From Gonocerus acuteangulatus (lineage: Eukaryota > Arthropoda > Insecta > Hemiptera > Coreidae), in assembly GCA_946811695.1 (NCBI GenBank), contig OX328123.1, positions 41,573,335 through 41,637,334 of the forward strand: 64,000 bases of DNA, written 5' to 3'. The notes under the pieces were generated by a model. That model was not told the DNA's origin. It searched no databases and saw only the letters and a program-made list of their open reading frames with translations. Below, piece after piece: positions 9,327 through 18,479 of the stretch; within the stretch, counting starts at the first letter, position 1, and the number at the start of each line of letters is the position of its first letter. The translations under genes and the position numbers were made by a program.

Positions 9327-9360
<34 letters not shown>
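9327..9360 (+). repeat. Poly(A) run
   Basis: An uninterrupted A run of about 36 bases follows aattaaaatgt. It could be a retroposon tail, but no matching body or target duplication was recognised. Confidence 0.7.
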
Positions 9361-9364
<4 letters not shown>

Positions 9365-9448
9365 TGTAGCATACCAGGCGGTGATGTGGCAGACTGATTA
9401 AATAGAAATGAATGAAAAAGAACACCAAATGTTTTTAGTGTGTTCAGA

Positions 9449-9545
9449 CCTTCTATCCTCTTCCTAATGCCATCTTCTATATCCCTCCTAATACTAACTT
9501 CTATATCCTTGCTAATATCATCTTCTATAACCTTCCTTATCTAGG
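9449..9545 (+). repeat. Degenerate 24-bp minisatellite
   Basis: About four units of the form cttcctaatgccatcttctatat lie in tandem. The same motif reappears, more diverged, at 12600-12830. Confidence 0.6.
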
Positions 9546-9925
9546 CGCAAGGTAGTACGCCAGGCTAAGTTCCGGCCTAAGCATACTGTGTGTATATTAC
9601 AGGAGGTCTTTGAGCCGATTTTTACCCTCTCATAACTTTGGACCAGACAAAGATAAAGTTATGAAATTTTACACAGGTATTCTACTACTAGATGTGAGTA
9701 ACACTGGAAATTTTCATAATTCTACGTCGAATAGTTTCTGAGATATAAGGACTCACTGACTGACTCATCGAAATTATTAGGCACTTCCCATGATGCTAGA
9801 GAATTGAAATTGCAGGATGATAGATATGAGGGTGTTACTAAAGGAAAAAAAAAAAAAATGGAAAAATCCTGAAAAGTTGTGTTTGACTCCACTTCCGGGC
9901 GGGGGGTGCCAGTTTTGTACTTCCT

Positions 9926-10030
9926 TCGGAAACCCATCATTCCGTCCGAAGCCCATGATGTGGGGTATCAAATGAATCGTTACGGTATGAAGAACCTATA
10001 TTTGATGTTTTAAGAAATATTTAGGCGCAT
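9926..10030 (+). repeat. Left ~105-bp direct repeat bounding the 124-bp minisatellite
   Basis: It runs from cggaaacccatcattccg through gtggggtatcaaatgaatcg and atatttgatgttttaagaaa to the block aggcgcat. A diverged direct copy lies at 10661-10768, so the two flank the tandem array like terminal direct repeats. Confidence 0.65.
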
Positions 10031-10054
10031 ATAGGCTCCGTCAAAATCTTATAC

Positions 10055-10620
10055 CAGCTGTCTGTCTGTCTGTATGTTTGCTCCTTATACAAATCCGAAC
10101 CGTTTGACCGATTTTGACCAAACTTGGGACACTGGTGGGTCTTGATACGGGGAGAATCATAGGCTAGGTTAAATTTTCCATCAGCTGTCTGTCTGTTTGT
10201 TTGTTCCTTATACAAATACCCAGTTTGGCCGATTTTGACAAAACTTGGCAAACAGGTAGGTCTTAATCCGGGATGTGGCATAGACTAGATCAAAATCGTC
10301 TATCAGCAGTCTGTCTGTCTGTTTTTCTATTATAAAAATCCACACCGTCTGACCGATTTTGACAAAACTTGACACACAAGCCGGTCTTGATCCGGGGAGT
10401 GTCATAGGCTAGTTCAAAATCGTCTACCAGCTGTTTGCTTAACTGTTTATTCCTTTTACAAATCCACACGATTTGACCGATTTTGACCAAACATGGTACA
10501 CAGGTAGGTCTTTATCCGGGGAGTGTCATAGGCTAGGTCAAAATCGTCTATCAGCCGTCTGTCTGCATGTTTGTTCCTTACACAATTTCACACCGTTTGA
10601 CCGATTTTGACCAAACTGTA
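10055..10620 (+). repeat. Minisatellite, five units of 122-127 bp
   Basis: Units begin near 10055, 10182, 10304, 10428 and 10552 with a (CTGT)n block. Each contains ccgattttgaccaaacttgg or a close variant and ends in ggctaggtcaaaatcgtcta. The three short minus-strand ORFs across it are repeats of the same unit and are not genes. Confidence 0.85.
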
Positions 10621-10660
10621 CAAAATCTCATATTACCTATGACGTTTTGTATTTTTTGTT

Positions 10661-10768
10661 CCATCGGAAAGCCATCATTTCTTCTGAACCCCATCATGTG
10701 GGGTATCAAATGAATCGTCTAGGCAAGGAGACCCTATATTTGATGTTTTAAGAAACATTTCGACGCAT
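10661..10768 (+). repeat. Right ~105-bp direct repeat bounding the minisatellite
   Basis: This is the diverged copy of 9926-10030, sharing gtggggtatcaaatgaatcg and tatatttgatgttttaagaaa. It ends in gacgcat. Confidence 0.65.
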
Positions 10769-11110
10769 AATAACAACAACAGGTGTGACTTCCTTCTTAA
10801 ATGTTGTAAATAAAGTCGTAGGGGTTAACTGCATAATATACTTGAAAACAGATACTAAGTTCTTCAAAGTCGAGTCATCTAAATTACAAAGTTTAGGATC
10901 ACAAACCCAAAACTTATCGTCTTTGTTCTTATCTTTTTCTTGAAGGCCTTCTACACTTTCCCTATTGTGATCTTTATCCTCGGGATAAGGTTCATGTGTT
11001 TTACAGTGTAATAGTTTAGTTAAGAGAGCAATCAATTTGCCCTCTAGAGTACTGTCATCTGGAAGAGCTTCTAACTTTTCGAGTCTAGTGATTAGATGTA
11101 GATAGGTATG
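10748..11110 (-). CDS. Unrecognised ORF, possibly an exon or transposon gene fragment
   Basis: The frame is open for 121 codons from 11110. It contains LEKLEALPDDSTLEGKLIAL, a highly charged stretch (EDKDHNRESVEGLQEKDKNK), a Cys/Trp patch (FWVCDPKLCNLDD) and a hydrophobic helix-like FKYIMQLTPTTLFTTFKKE. I do not recognise the family. No good ATG is present; TTG at 11035 is the listed start. Its last six codons run into the right direct repeat, so the original C-terminus is probably lost. It lies just downstream of the Merlin-like fragment on the same strand and could belong to it or to a host gene. Confidence 0.3.
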   Translation of the reverse strand, partial: HTYLHLITRLEKLEALPDDSTLEGKLIALLTKLLHCKTHEPYPEDKDHNRESVEGLQEKDKNKDDKFWVCDPKLCNLDDSTLKNLVSVFKYIMQLTPTTLFTTFKKEVTPVVVIMRRNVS

Positions 11111-11149
11111 TTACTTATTGGTATCAAATATCAAGCAGTAAGGAGAACT

Positions 11150-11676
11150 TTATGCAGAATCCAAAGACCCTGGTTTTATATGAACAGTTGCCTTTCGGGC
11201 CCAATGTAAGCATACCTAGAACAAAAATTATTGCAAAATTTTCTAATATATGTAACATGTAATTATAATAATACTATATTACTTACTTCTCGGCAAAAAG
11301 ACATCCAATCAACAATTGAATGCTCCGCAACGTCCAATTCCTGGCATAAGAATTGCTGTCTTGGAGGACGCATCATTATGAAATATGCGGTAATTAGGCA
11401 CAGTTTTTCAATAGACAAATGTGACCCATGAAACCATGTATTTTGCTTGGCGCTAGCCTTGAATTCACATTGTTTTTTTACTTTTTTTCTGTGTTTGTTA
11501 ATTACGGTGTGCCATTTTCGGCACCTAAACTCCAAATTTGTTTCATGAATTTTTAAAATTTCCCCACATTGACTACACTTGAGAGAATTACTCAAAATTT
11601 TATGTTCAAATAAAAATTTGAGTAATTCTTGTCTATTATCAACAAGAATTATAAATTGGTGCAATTTCATGCTCAT
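11150..11676 (-). pseudogene. Merlin/IS1595-like transposase N-terminal fragment, two exons
   Basis: The first exon (11676-11287, ATG start) shows a zinc-ribbon-like CSQCGE, FRCR, then SHLSIEKLCLITAYF and VDWMSFCRE. This order matches ISXO2/Merlin transposases of animals (zinc ribbon, then the helix before the DDE core). The frame then hits GTAAGT at 11286-11281. A pyrimidine-rich tttttgttctag at 11216 offers an acceptor 71 nt on, and the joined frame stays in phase and adds VCLHWARKATVH before a TAA near 11150. The catalytic DDE part is absent, so this is a broken copy. The intron is predicted only from consensus sites and frame. Confidence 0.55.
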
Positions 11677-11749
11677 TGTTTTTTTTTTTTTTTATCAAAT
11701 AACAGTAGACAATTGAAGTTCGATAGGCGCGAATTAGAACGATAATTAT

Positions 11750-11990
11750 AAAGGCATTAGCTAATTATTAAGGGATTTCTGATATATAATACTTTTCATG
11801 AACGAAACAAGAAATGTGAGGAGTGTTTAATTATTTAAAAAAATGATTGTAAATAAATAACTGCTGATGAATTTCGATAATTTATGGTAAATTTCAATTA
11901 AACTTCCTTATTACGAACTTTTCCATACCCGCGCATGCGTATGTTGACAAATTTAGTTGTTTACATTAGCTCTCATAACCTGCACAACAG
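11750..11990 (-). repeat. Partial inverted copy of the hairpin-element arm (family C)
   Basis: aaggcattagctaattatta and the following ~150 bp match, in opposite orientation, 32060-32270, and more weakly 49440-49510. It is a fragment of the family whose fuller copies are near 32.1-32.8 and 49.3-49.9 kb. Confidence 0.6.
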
Positions 11991-12029
11991 TGGAACTTAA
12001 GTGCTTAATAACTTCTTTCCTAGTTAAAT

Positions 12030-12110
12030 CCGACGTTTTTTTTTATCGTATTCGTGTTTAGTGCATCAAAATACGTTATTGTGCAAAGTTTGAAAGAAAT
12101 CGGTTTTGAG
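12030..12110 (+). repeat. Single unit of the 115-bp repeat
   Basis: gtgcatcaaaatacgttatt and neighbours match each of the three tandem units at 32843-33180, including the upstream lead cttaataacttctttcctag. Confidence 0.7.
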
Positions 12111-12132
12111 GGCTGGAAGCTGCATTTTTACC

Positions 12133-12402
12133 CTAAGAACAGTAAAGACACTTCAACTGACCTTAAAAAACAACAATAAAAATACTTATATCCAGCTACT
12201 AAAATATCACTTTCCTCAACCAGGTATATTCTTAAACTTGGCAATGTTTAGTTTTCTCTCTAAAGATAATTTCGGCACAAATAAAACATTGCCAAGTTTA
12301 AGAATATATTTGGTTGACGAAAGTGATATTTTAGTAACTGGATATAAGTATTTTTTATTGTTGTTTTTTTGAGGTCAGTTGAAGTGTCTTTACTGTTCTT
12401 AG
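12133..12402. mobile_element. Foldback element with ~118-bp arms
   Basis: Arms 12133-12249 and 12284-12402 are near-perfect reverse complements (few mismatches and A-run differences) around a ~34-bp loop. The outer ends are ctaagaacagtaaagacac and its complement. No transposase frame and no clear target duplication are present. It could form a MITE-like DNA or a long hairpin RNA if transcribed. Confidence 0.8.
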
Positions 12403-12599
12403 TAAGTTACTAATAGGTCTTCTAAGTAATGAACTTGGACCCCAACTCATACTTGGACCCCAACTCATACTACTTTTTTGTAGTATAGGATGGTAAGGCG
12501 TTTTGGGGGGTTTTTAGGATATTTCTCGCTTTTTAGGGAGAGGAGTGTTTCTTTTTGGGGGGTGGGAGGAACTTGGGCTCTATTTTACTTTTATGTTTT

Positions 12600-12830
12600 T
12601 TTGGGGGATACTATCTTCAATGTCTTTCCAAATACTACCTTCAATATCGCCCTAATAAGTCTAGCTTTCTATATGCTTCCTTATACGAACTTCAATATAC
12701 GCCATAATGCTACCGTCAATATTTTTTTTTTTACGGCGCATCGACATAATTCTTGGCCATTAGCGCCTACCTTCAATATTCTTCCTAATACCACCTTCAA
12801 TACCCTTCCTAATAAAATTTCAATTTTCTT
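12600..12830 (+). repeat. Degenerate 23-24-bp minisatellite, second site
   Basis: Recurring accttcaatattcttcctaat-type units match the shorter array at 9449-9545. The ORFs across it have no other support. Just upstream (12431-12470) a 19-20 bp unit, cttggaccccaactcatac, is duplicated in tandem. Confidence 0.5.
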
Positions 12831-13224
12831 CCTTGAAGAAAATTTTCACGTTATCATTAATTCAAAAATTCATAATTTATTTTGTGATTAAATTTTTATT
12901 CAAAAGTTATGTGAATAAATTTGTATTTGTGTATTTTAATACGATTTTTTTTAATCATTTGATTTTTCTGAATATTCACAATTTATTTCTCTTTACAGGA
13001 TACTTTGAGAATAAAATAGCATCAGTATTTATATATTTACTTACGTAAATACAAATGAAATTGCATTTACAATCATGAATACGAATTTATTTATATTCCA
13101 ATTTACAAATACAAAGTGAAGTAAAAATAAATTCGTATTCTTATTTATAAATGAAATTATGCCCAGCTCGGAATTATAGGAATGCGAGGAATGGGCTTCC
13201 AAACTTGAATACGTCAAGTACGTA

Positions 13225-13990
<766 letters not shown>

Positions 13991-14118
13991 TTTCTAGAGC
14001 GAACCTTCACAAGCCCAGGTAGTCAGGTTTGACCCTTGCAATGGTGACCTTTTTGGGATCGTTTCATGAAAGGTCTAACCAAAATTATAACTGTTTGTAT
14101 GTCAACCTTTGCAACATT

Positions 14119-14176
14119 AGGGATAAGAACGGAACCGCGCTAAGATGATGCAGTTCCTGCGAGTCGGACTTTTTTT
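14119..14176 (+). repeat. 60-bp conserved motif, copy 1
   Basis: It contains ggaaccgcgctaagatgatg, the small hairpin gcagttcctgc and gagtcggac, then a T run. The same block recurs at 15649-15703 (+), 22442-22488 (-), 37803-37851 (-) and 39152-39211 (-). Confidence 0.85.
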
Positions 14177-14454
14177 ACTTCACGCAGAGTGGTGTTTCGT
14201 TTCGTAAGACTGCAGGATAATAGCTCACTGCATGATTATTTACACGCCAATAATCAGTTAAATTGATTCCCGTAGACCACGGGCCGTGTATTACTGGCGA
14301 ATGGAGTGAATTCAAAATGTCAAACACTTCTTTTGCTTGCACATCAGAGTCAAAGGATTTTATTAGTACGCCTTGCTTTATATGTTAAGCTAAATATTGA
14401 CTTTCTGAATACTTTTAATAGTTGTCTCTTATAGTTGTACTTTCTATTGTTGAT

Positions 14455-14536
14455 TCATGACGCAATCCAGAAGTGCCGACTAGAAAATTTTGCGTTTCAG
14501 AACCCCTAGAGACCGAAAATGATGGTGGTTCAAATT

Positions 14537-14591
<55 letters not shown>

Positions 14592-15290
14592 GTCTGTTCG
14601 CTCTCTAGGTAGAAGACGAATGGTACGATTTTGATGAAATTTGGTACAAAAATCCGTCGTCCAATTTGAAAGGTCAAGTTCGTTAACCAGCAAAATCCGT
14701 CCACTGGAAGATGGCGTTTGGGGCGAAATTCGCGCCAAAAAAATCGTAAAGCTTACGTTTTTCAGTTCATAAGCTTGTAAACACTCGTTTTATAGGCTTC
14801 TTGTGCTAGGAGTGGAAAAATAGTTTTTGAATAGCGTTTTTGGTTTGGGTACTTAGAATCATGGGATTCAGTTGAGACATTTTCTGCATGTTCTACTTTC
14901 ATTAAAATTAATATGTTGAAATTTGTGTTACGTTTGGAGTTAAGGAAGGGTTAGAATAAAATATTTTATTAACAGACATAAAAAGTTTTGGTAACTTTGT
15001 ATACCTTCCTTAATATCTCGAAAAAGGTTGAGAATCATGGTAAACGGAAGAATACCATTAGAAAGCTTACTAAATGCTCTACAAAAAAGGTTCTGATGTA
15101 TGTTTTGATTAGACGATGTCAATCGGAGAAATTAGTGCTTAAAACTTTAAAGCAATTGATTTCGCTTATTCGATCTGTTCTTTTTGTCTGTTTTTATTCC
15201 TTGTTATTTTTTAATTGCTTATAGTTGGATAATGTATTTGATAATAAATCAGGTTAAGAAAAATAAGAAAAACAATTTAATCTTAGAGAT
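14455..15290 (-). mobile_element. Family A repeat, copy 3 (lacks terminal hairpin)
   Basis: An inverted copy with (TA)n at 14537-14589. It starts inside the 3' block, so the hairpin is gone, but the other end is the longest seen. It reaches ttataattgcttatagttgg-like sequence shared with copy 7 near 39.8 kb, putting the full family at about 1.2 kb. Confidence 0.8.
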
Positions 15291-15299
15291 ATGGATTTC

Positions 15300-15620
15300 C
15301 AAGATATAGCTTTTCAACTGCATAGCGGGGTCCTTCCTAGAGCGGGTTGGCCTATCCAGGAAAGATCGTAAATAAGACCTTTCTTAAAAGTAAAGATGGA
15401 ACTGTCAACTTTGGTCCTCCTCTGCCTCCCGGAACTTTCAATGCTGACGAAGGCTTCCAATGAGTAGCTGAAACGTCTTAAATAAAGTTTTTTTTAACAA
15501 AAATCGTATTGAGGTTTCTTTAGCCGAATCCCAACCATTCCATCTTTACTTATCACCTTGACGGCTAACTATCTAATCTTCATGCTTCCTAGAAATGTGG
15601 ACCCAAAGTAATAACAGCTT
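15300..15620 (+). mobile_element. Penelope-like terminal segment with decayed hammerhead motif
   Basis: ctgacgaaggc...gctgaaacgtc at about 15442-15474 keeps the hammerhead core CTGANGA, a weak stem II and GAAAC-GTC. Downstream ttagccgaatcccaac and gacggctaactatct match the segment at 25565-25640. The two sites are diverged copies of one repeat. Stem I pairing is poor here, so this copy is probably inactive. Confidence 0.55.
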
Positions 15621-15648
15621 CTATTTTAATCATTTTAAATGAGTCTAG

Positions 15649-15703
15649 AGATAAGAACGGAACCGCGCTAAGATGATGCAGTTCCTGCGAGTCGGACTTT
15701 TTT
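15649..15703 (+). repeat. 60-bp conserved motif, copy 2
   Basis: It is nearly identical to 14119-14176 from gataagaacggaaccgcgc to the T run. It ends only 18 bp before the 5S-derived SINE. Confidence 0.85.
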
Positions 15704-15720
15704 GTAATATTACACGAACT

Positions 15721-15921
15721 GCCAATGGCCATAGCCCCGTTGAATGTACCGGTTCCCATTGAACACCGAAGTTAAGCAACGTCGGGCGTGGCCAGTACGT
15801 GAATGGGTGACCGACCACGTGCTGTTGGCATTATAAAAGGGAGGCAACCTGTAGATAGCCCGGCGCTAATGGCCAAGTTGTAGATGAGCCGTAAAAAAAA
15901 AAAAAACAAAAAAAAAAAAAA
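15721..15921 (+). mobile_element. 5S rRNA-derived SINE (SINE3 type)
   Basis: The first ~110 bp read as 5S rRNA: gccaatggccatagccccgt at the 5' end, internal promoter box A gaagttaagcaacgtcggg, gtacgtgaatgggtgaccg, and the closing gtgctgttggc. About ten bases are missing after box C compared with normal 5S. A non-5S body (15831-15892) and an A-rich tail follow. A perfect 9-bp target duplication, acacgaact, flanks it (15712-15720 and 15922-15930). Tail plus duplication show LINE-mediated insertion, so this is a mobile SINE and not a ribosomal gene. RNA polymerase III would transcribe it from the internal boxes if they still work. Confidence 0.88.
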
Positions 15922-15930
15922 ACACGAACT

Positions 15931-16755
15931 GACTTGTTCAATGTACTTTACGTGTCATTCTTAGAATTCTTTTTTTTTGTTACGTCTTTCGAGTTTGTCA
16001 ACTAAGTTTACTGAATTTACTTTATTAATGGAGTATGCTCATAAATAAACTAATTTAAAAACAATTGTGATAATAATCAAATATGTTATTGTTATGAACT
16101 CATAATTTCCGCGATGTCAGCAATATATAATTGATTGTCATGGTATTTTAGTCTTTACGATAGTATAACATCAATTTAGCAAGCCACCAACCTTACCCAG
16201 GAGTGTAATTACGATGATATGAGTTAGCTATGAGCTTCGAAATTAATTAAAATTTCATTAAAGGAACCGGCTATTGAAATACACCAATATTAAATCCACT
16301 TTACTTTCATTTAAATATTTATTTTATGCACGAATTGCAATGTATACTAATACTTCCAGGAACTCCACCGGTTGTCGATAATTAACTGATCTCTGGCCGT
16401 AAATACTCTTCGACGAGGGTAAAAAAAAAATGTCGATAATGATTTTGATTGCCTTTAATTGCTCCGTTAAATGACCTGTCAGAATCAGGCTCTACGATAC
16501 AAAAGAAAAAAAAATAATTAATTGATCCTGACAATCAATATTATTTTTACTAATAGAAGAAAATACAGTAAATTTTGATGGATTTTTTGGCTTATATACT
16601 AAGTAGTCTATTAGGAATGATCCACACTATCTGCTTGTAGCGTTTCTTCCATCCTTATAGGGGGAAAAATCAGCATATGAACCTTATTCGAGAACTCAGA
16701 GGTGTCGGAAAAATTCGTTGTTCTACTATGTATAGACATTTATTCTACTATGTAA

Positions 16756-16756
<1 letters not shown>
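15931..16756. other. AT-rich spacer, no feature seen
   Basis: No ORF above noise and no repeat shared with other parts of the window were found. Confidence 0.5.

Positions 16757-16808
<52 letters not shown>
16757..16808. repeat. (TA)n tract, left of pogo-like element
   Basis: About 25 TA units end at the left terminal repeat. With the tract at 18409-18472 it looks like one microsatellite split by the insertion. Confidence 0.85.
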
Positions 16809-16810
<2 letters not shown>

Positions 16811-18405
16811 GGAAGGTGTTGTACCTCTGACCATATTGTACCTTTAACCACCGAGGCTGTGGCGGCATGTAGCAACATTTTATAAATTTTGGTGTAATTG
16901 GTGTTTAGCTCCTTCACTAGAGGGCTTGTGTAATCTACTTTGGATTACTCAAGTCAAAGAGGATTCTTGCAAAAAAAATACTTATCCAATTCTGTCATAA
17001 AAATGTTAGTTATTTATTGATGACGTTTTGCCTCATAATATTTTTTGTATTAAGTCTTTTTAGATGGAAATCGTTTGACAAAGTAGCTATTAATATAAGA
17101 AATATGGTGTAGCTTCTGAAATTGATTTATCCTAACCCTAAAATTTTTAGCATGCTTTTTCATTTGCACTACCAGGGTGTTGTACCTCTGACCTCAACTA
17201 GTTGTTGTACCAATACCTGGTCAAAGGTACAACACACCTGAGTAATATTTTCATAATGCAACTTTTATGTTCTTCTGCTACAAATTTTTTTAAAAAATAA
17301 TTAATATTGGTTGCTTCAATTGTTCAAAGAATTTAAAAAAAAAATAAATGAAATAAGTTAAACTGACTTTATCAATCCTCAGTGCAGTTCTAACCTATCG
17401 CCCCTTATCGTTCCACCTGAAGTTGTAAGGCCTCGTCCAAAAGCGCAGGCAAGGAAAATATCAAATTGGGGCTGGCTCGCAACCTGATAGATATTCCTGA
17501 AAATCTAATTATTGAAGCTAAAAAAAAAAGAAAAAAAAAAAAAAAAAAAAAAAAACGAAAGCACTACCCTAAATGTAAGGCACCACATACAAATAAATCC
17601 CTTCCTAAAAAAGTGGTAAATAAAAAGAAAATTATTCTAATGACAGTTCAAATTCTGATACTGACACCGAAATTTCTTCAGGAGAAAGTGACGTTGATCC
17701 GTCTGATAACTGTCGCGAGTTTTGTAGATGACCAGCAATAATTTGAAAAATATGCTTTGGAAAAAGGAAATTTTATACTTGTTAAAAATAAAAGTAAAAA
17801 GACTATTACATATTTAGTCGCAGAGTTCTGTGGTATTAAATGTCTAATGTTTAAGATCCAATATTTGAAAAAAAAAAACAATCTTTGAGTGACATATTTA
17901 CGAGAGAAGATGAAAATTTGTATGATATTGATGTTGAAGACATTGTGGCTGAACTTCCATACCCTACTATTGCTAGTGGATCTGCTTGACAGTTAAAACG
18001 TTTATTGGTTGGACTGGATTTTTCAGCACATTAAGCGTAACATAATATCAATAATAGTTTTTTTTATTATGCCTTCATCCTTGTCCTGTATTTATTAAAC
18101 TTACAATTAATTACAATATTACTGAATACAATTTTTTTTCTGTACTGCTGTATTCTTTTTAGGTGGTCAGAGGTACAACACCACATGGTCAAAGGTACAA
18201 CTACATGTTGTACCTTTGACCACTGTACGATTATTTTTTAAAAAATTAATAAAAAATATTAAATGCAAAGTTAGAACCTTGAAAAAATTAAATATGATAA
18301 GCAATAGAATACTAATTACAATGAAAATGCTAAAATGAATTTAGCATTAATATTCAAGCTAAAATAAAATCAATTTTGCAAATTGGTCAAAGGTACAACA
18401 CCTTC

Positions 18406-18408
<3 letters not shown>
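16809..18408 (+). mobile_element. pogo-like (Tc1/mariner superfamily) DNA transposon
   Basis: This 1.6-kb element is bounded by 25-bp terminal inverted repeats beginning ggggaaggtgttgtacct and matching at 24 of 25 positions, with TA on each side. Copies of the terminal motif also lie inside, at 17177-17193, 17218-17235, 18164-18182, 18186-18201 and 18207-18222. They could be extra transposase-binding sites or nested ends. The interior holds only the 3' part of a transposase-like gene, so the copy is internally deleted and non-autonomous. Confidence 0.75.
17400..18030 (+). pseudogene. Decayed C-terminal region of a pogo/Tigger-like transposase
   Basis: Pieces in different frames read VRPRPKAQARKISNWG, IPENLIIEAKKKRKK, then a Ser/Asp-rich stretch (SDTDTEISSGESDVDPSDNC), KTITYLVAEFCGIKC and DIDVEDIVAELPYP. 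This order (Pro-Lys-rich, ENLIIEA-KK, acidic linker, C-terminal domain) is typical of the tail of pogo-like transposases. A-run length changes near 17521-17553 and 17870-17880 break the frame, and no DDE catalytic core remains. Confidence 0.5.
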
Positions 18409-18460
<52 letters not shown>

Positions 18461-18472
18461 CATATATATACA
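18409..18472. repeat. (TA)n tract, right of pogo-like element
   Basis: A TA dinucleotide run with a few C interruptions, adjacent to the right terminal repeat. Confidence 0.85.
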
Positions 18473-18479
18473 GACACAC

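Noticed and set aside
10055..10620. CRISPR-like array
   Set aside because: Units are continuous 122-127 bp tandem repeats without unique spacers, and the genome is eukaryotic.
15721..15830. Functional 5S rRNA gene
   Set aside because: About ten bases are missing after box C, a foreign body and poly(A) tail follow, and target duplications flank the whole unit. It is a SINE head.
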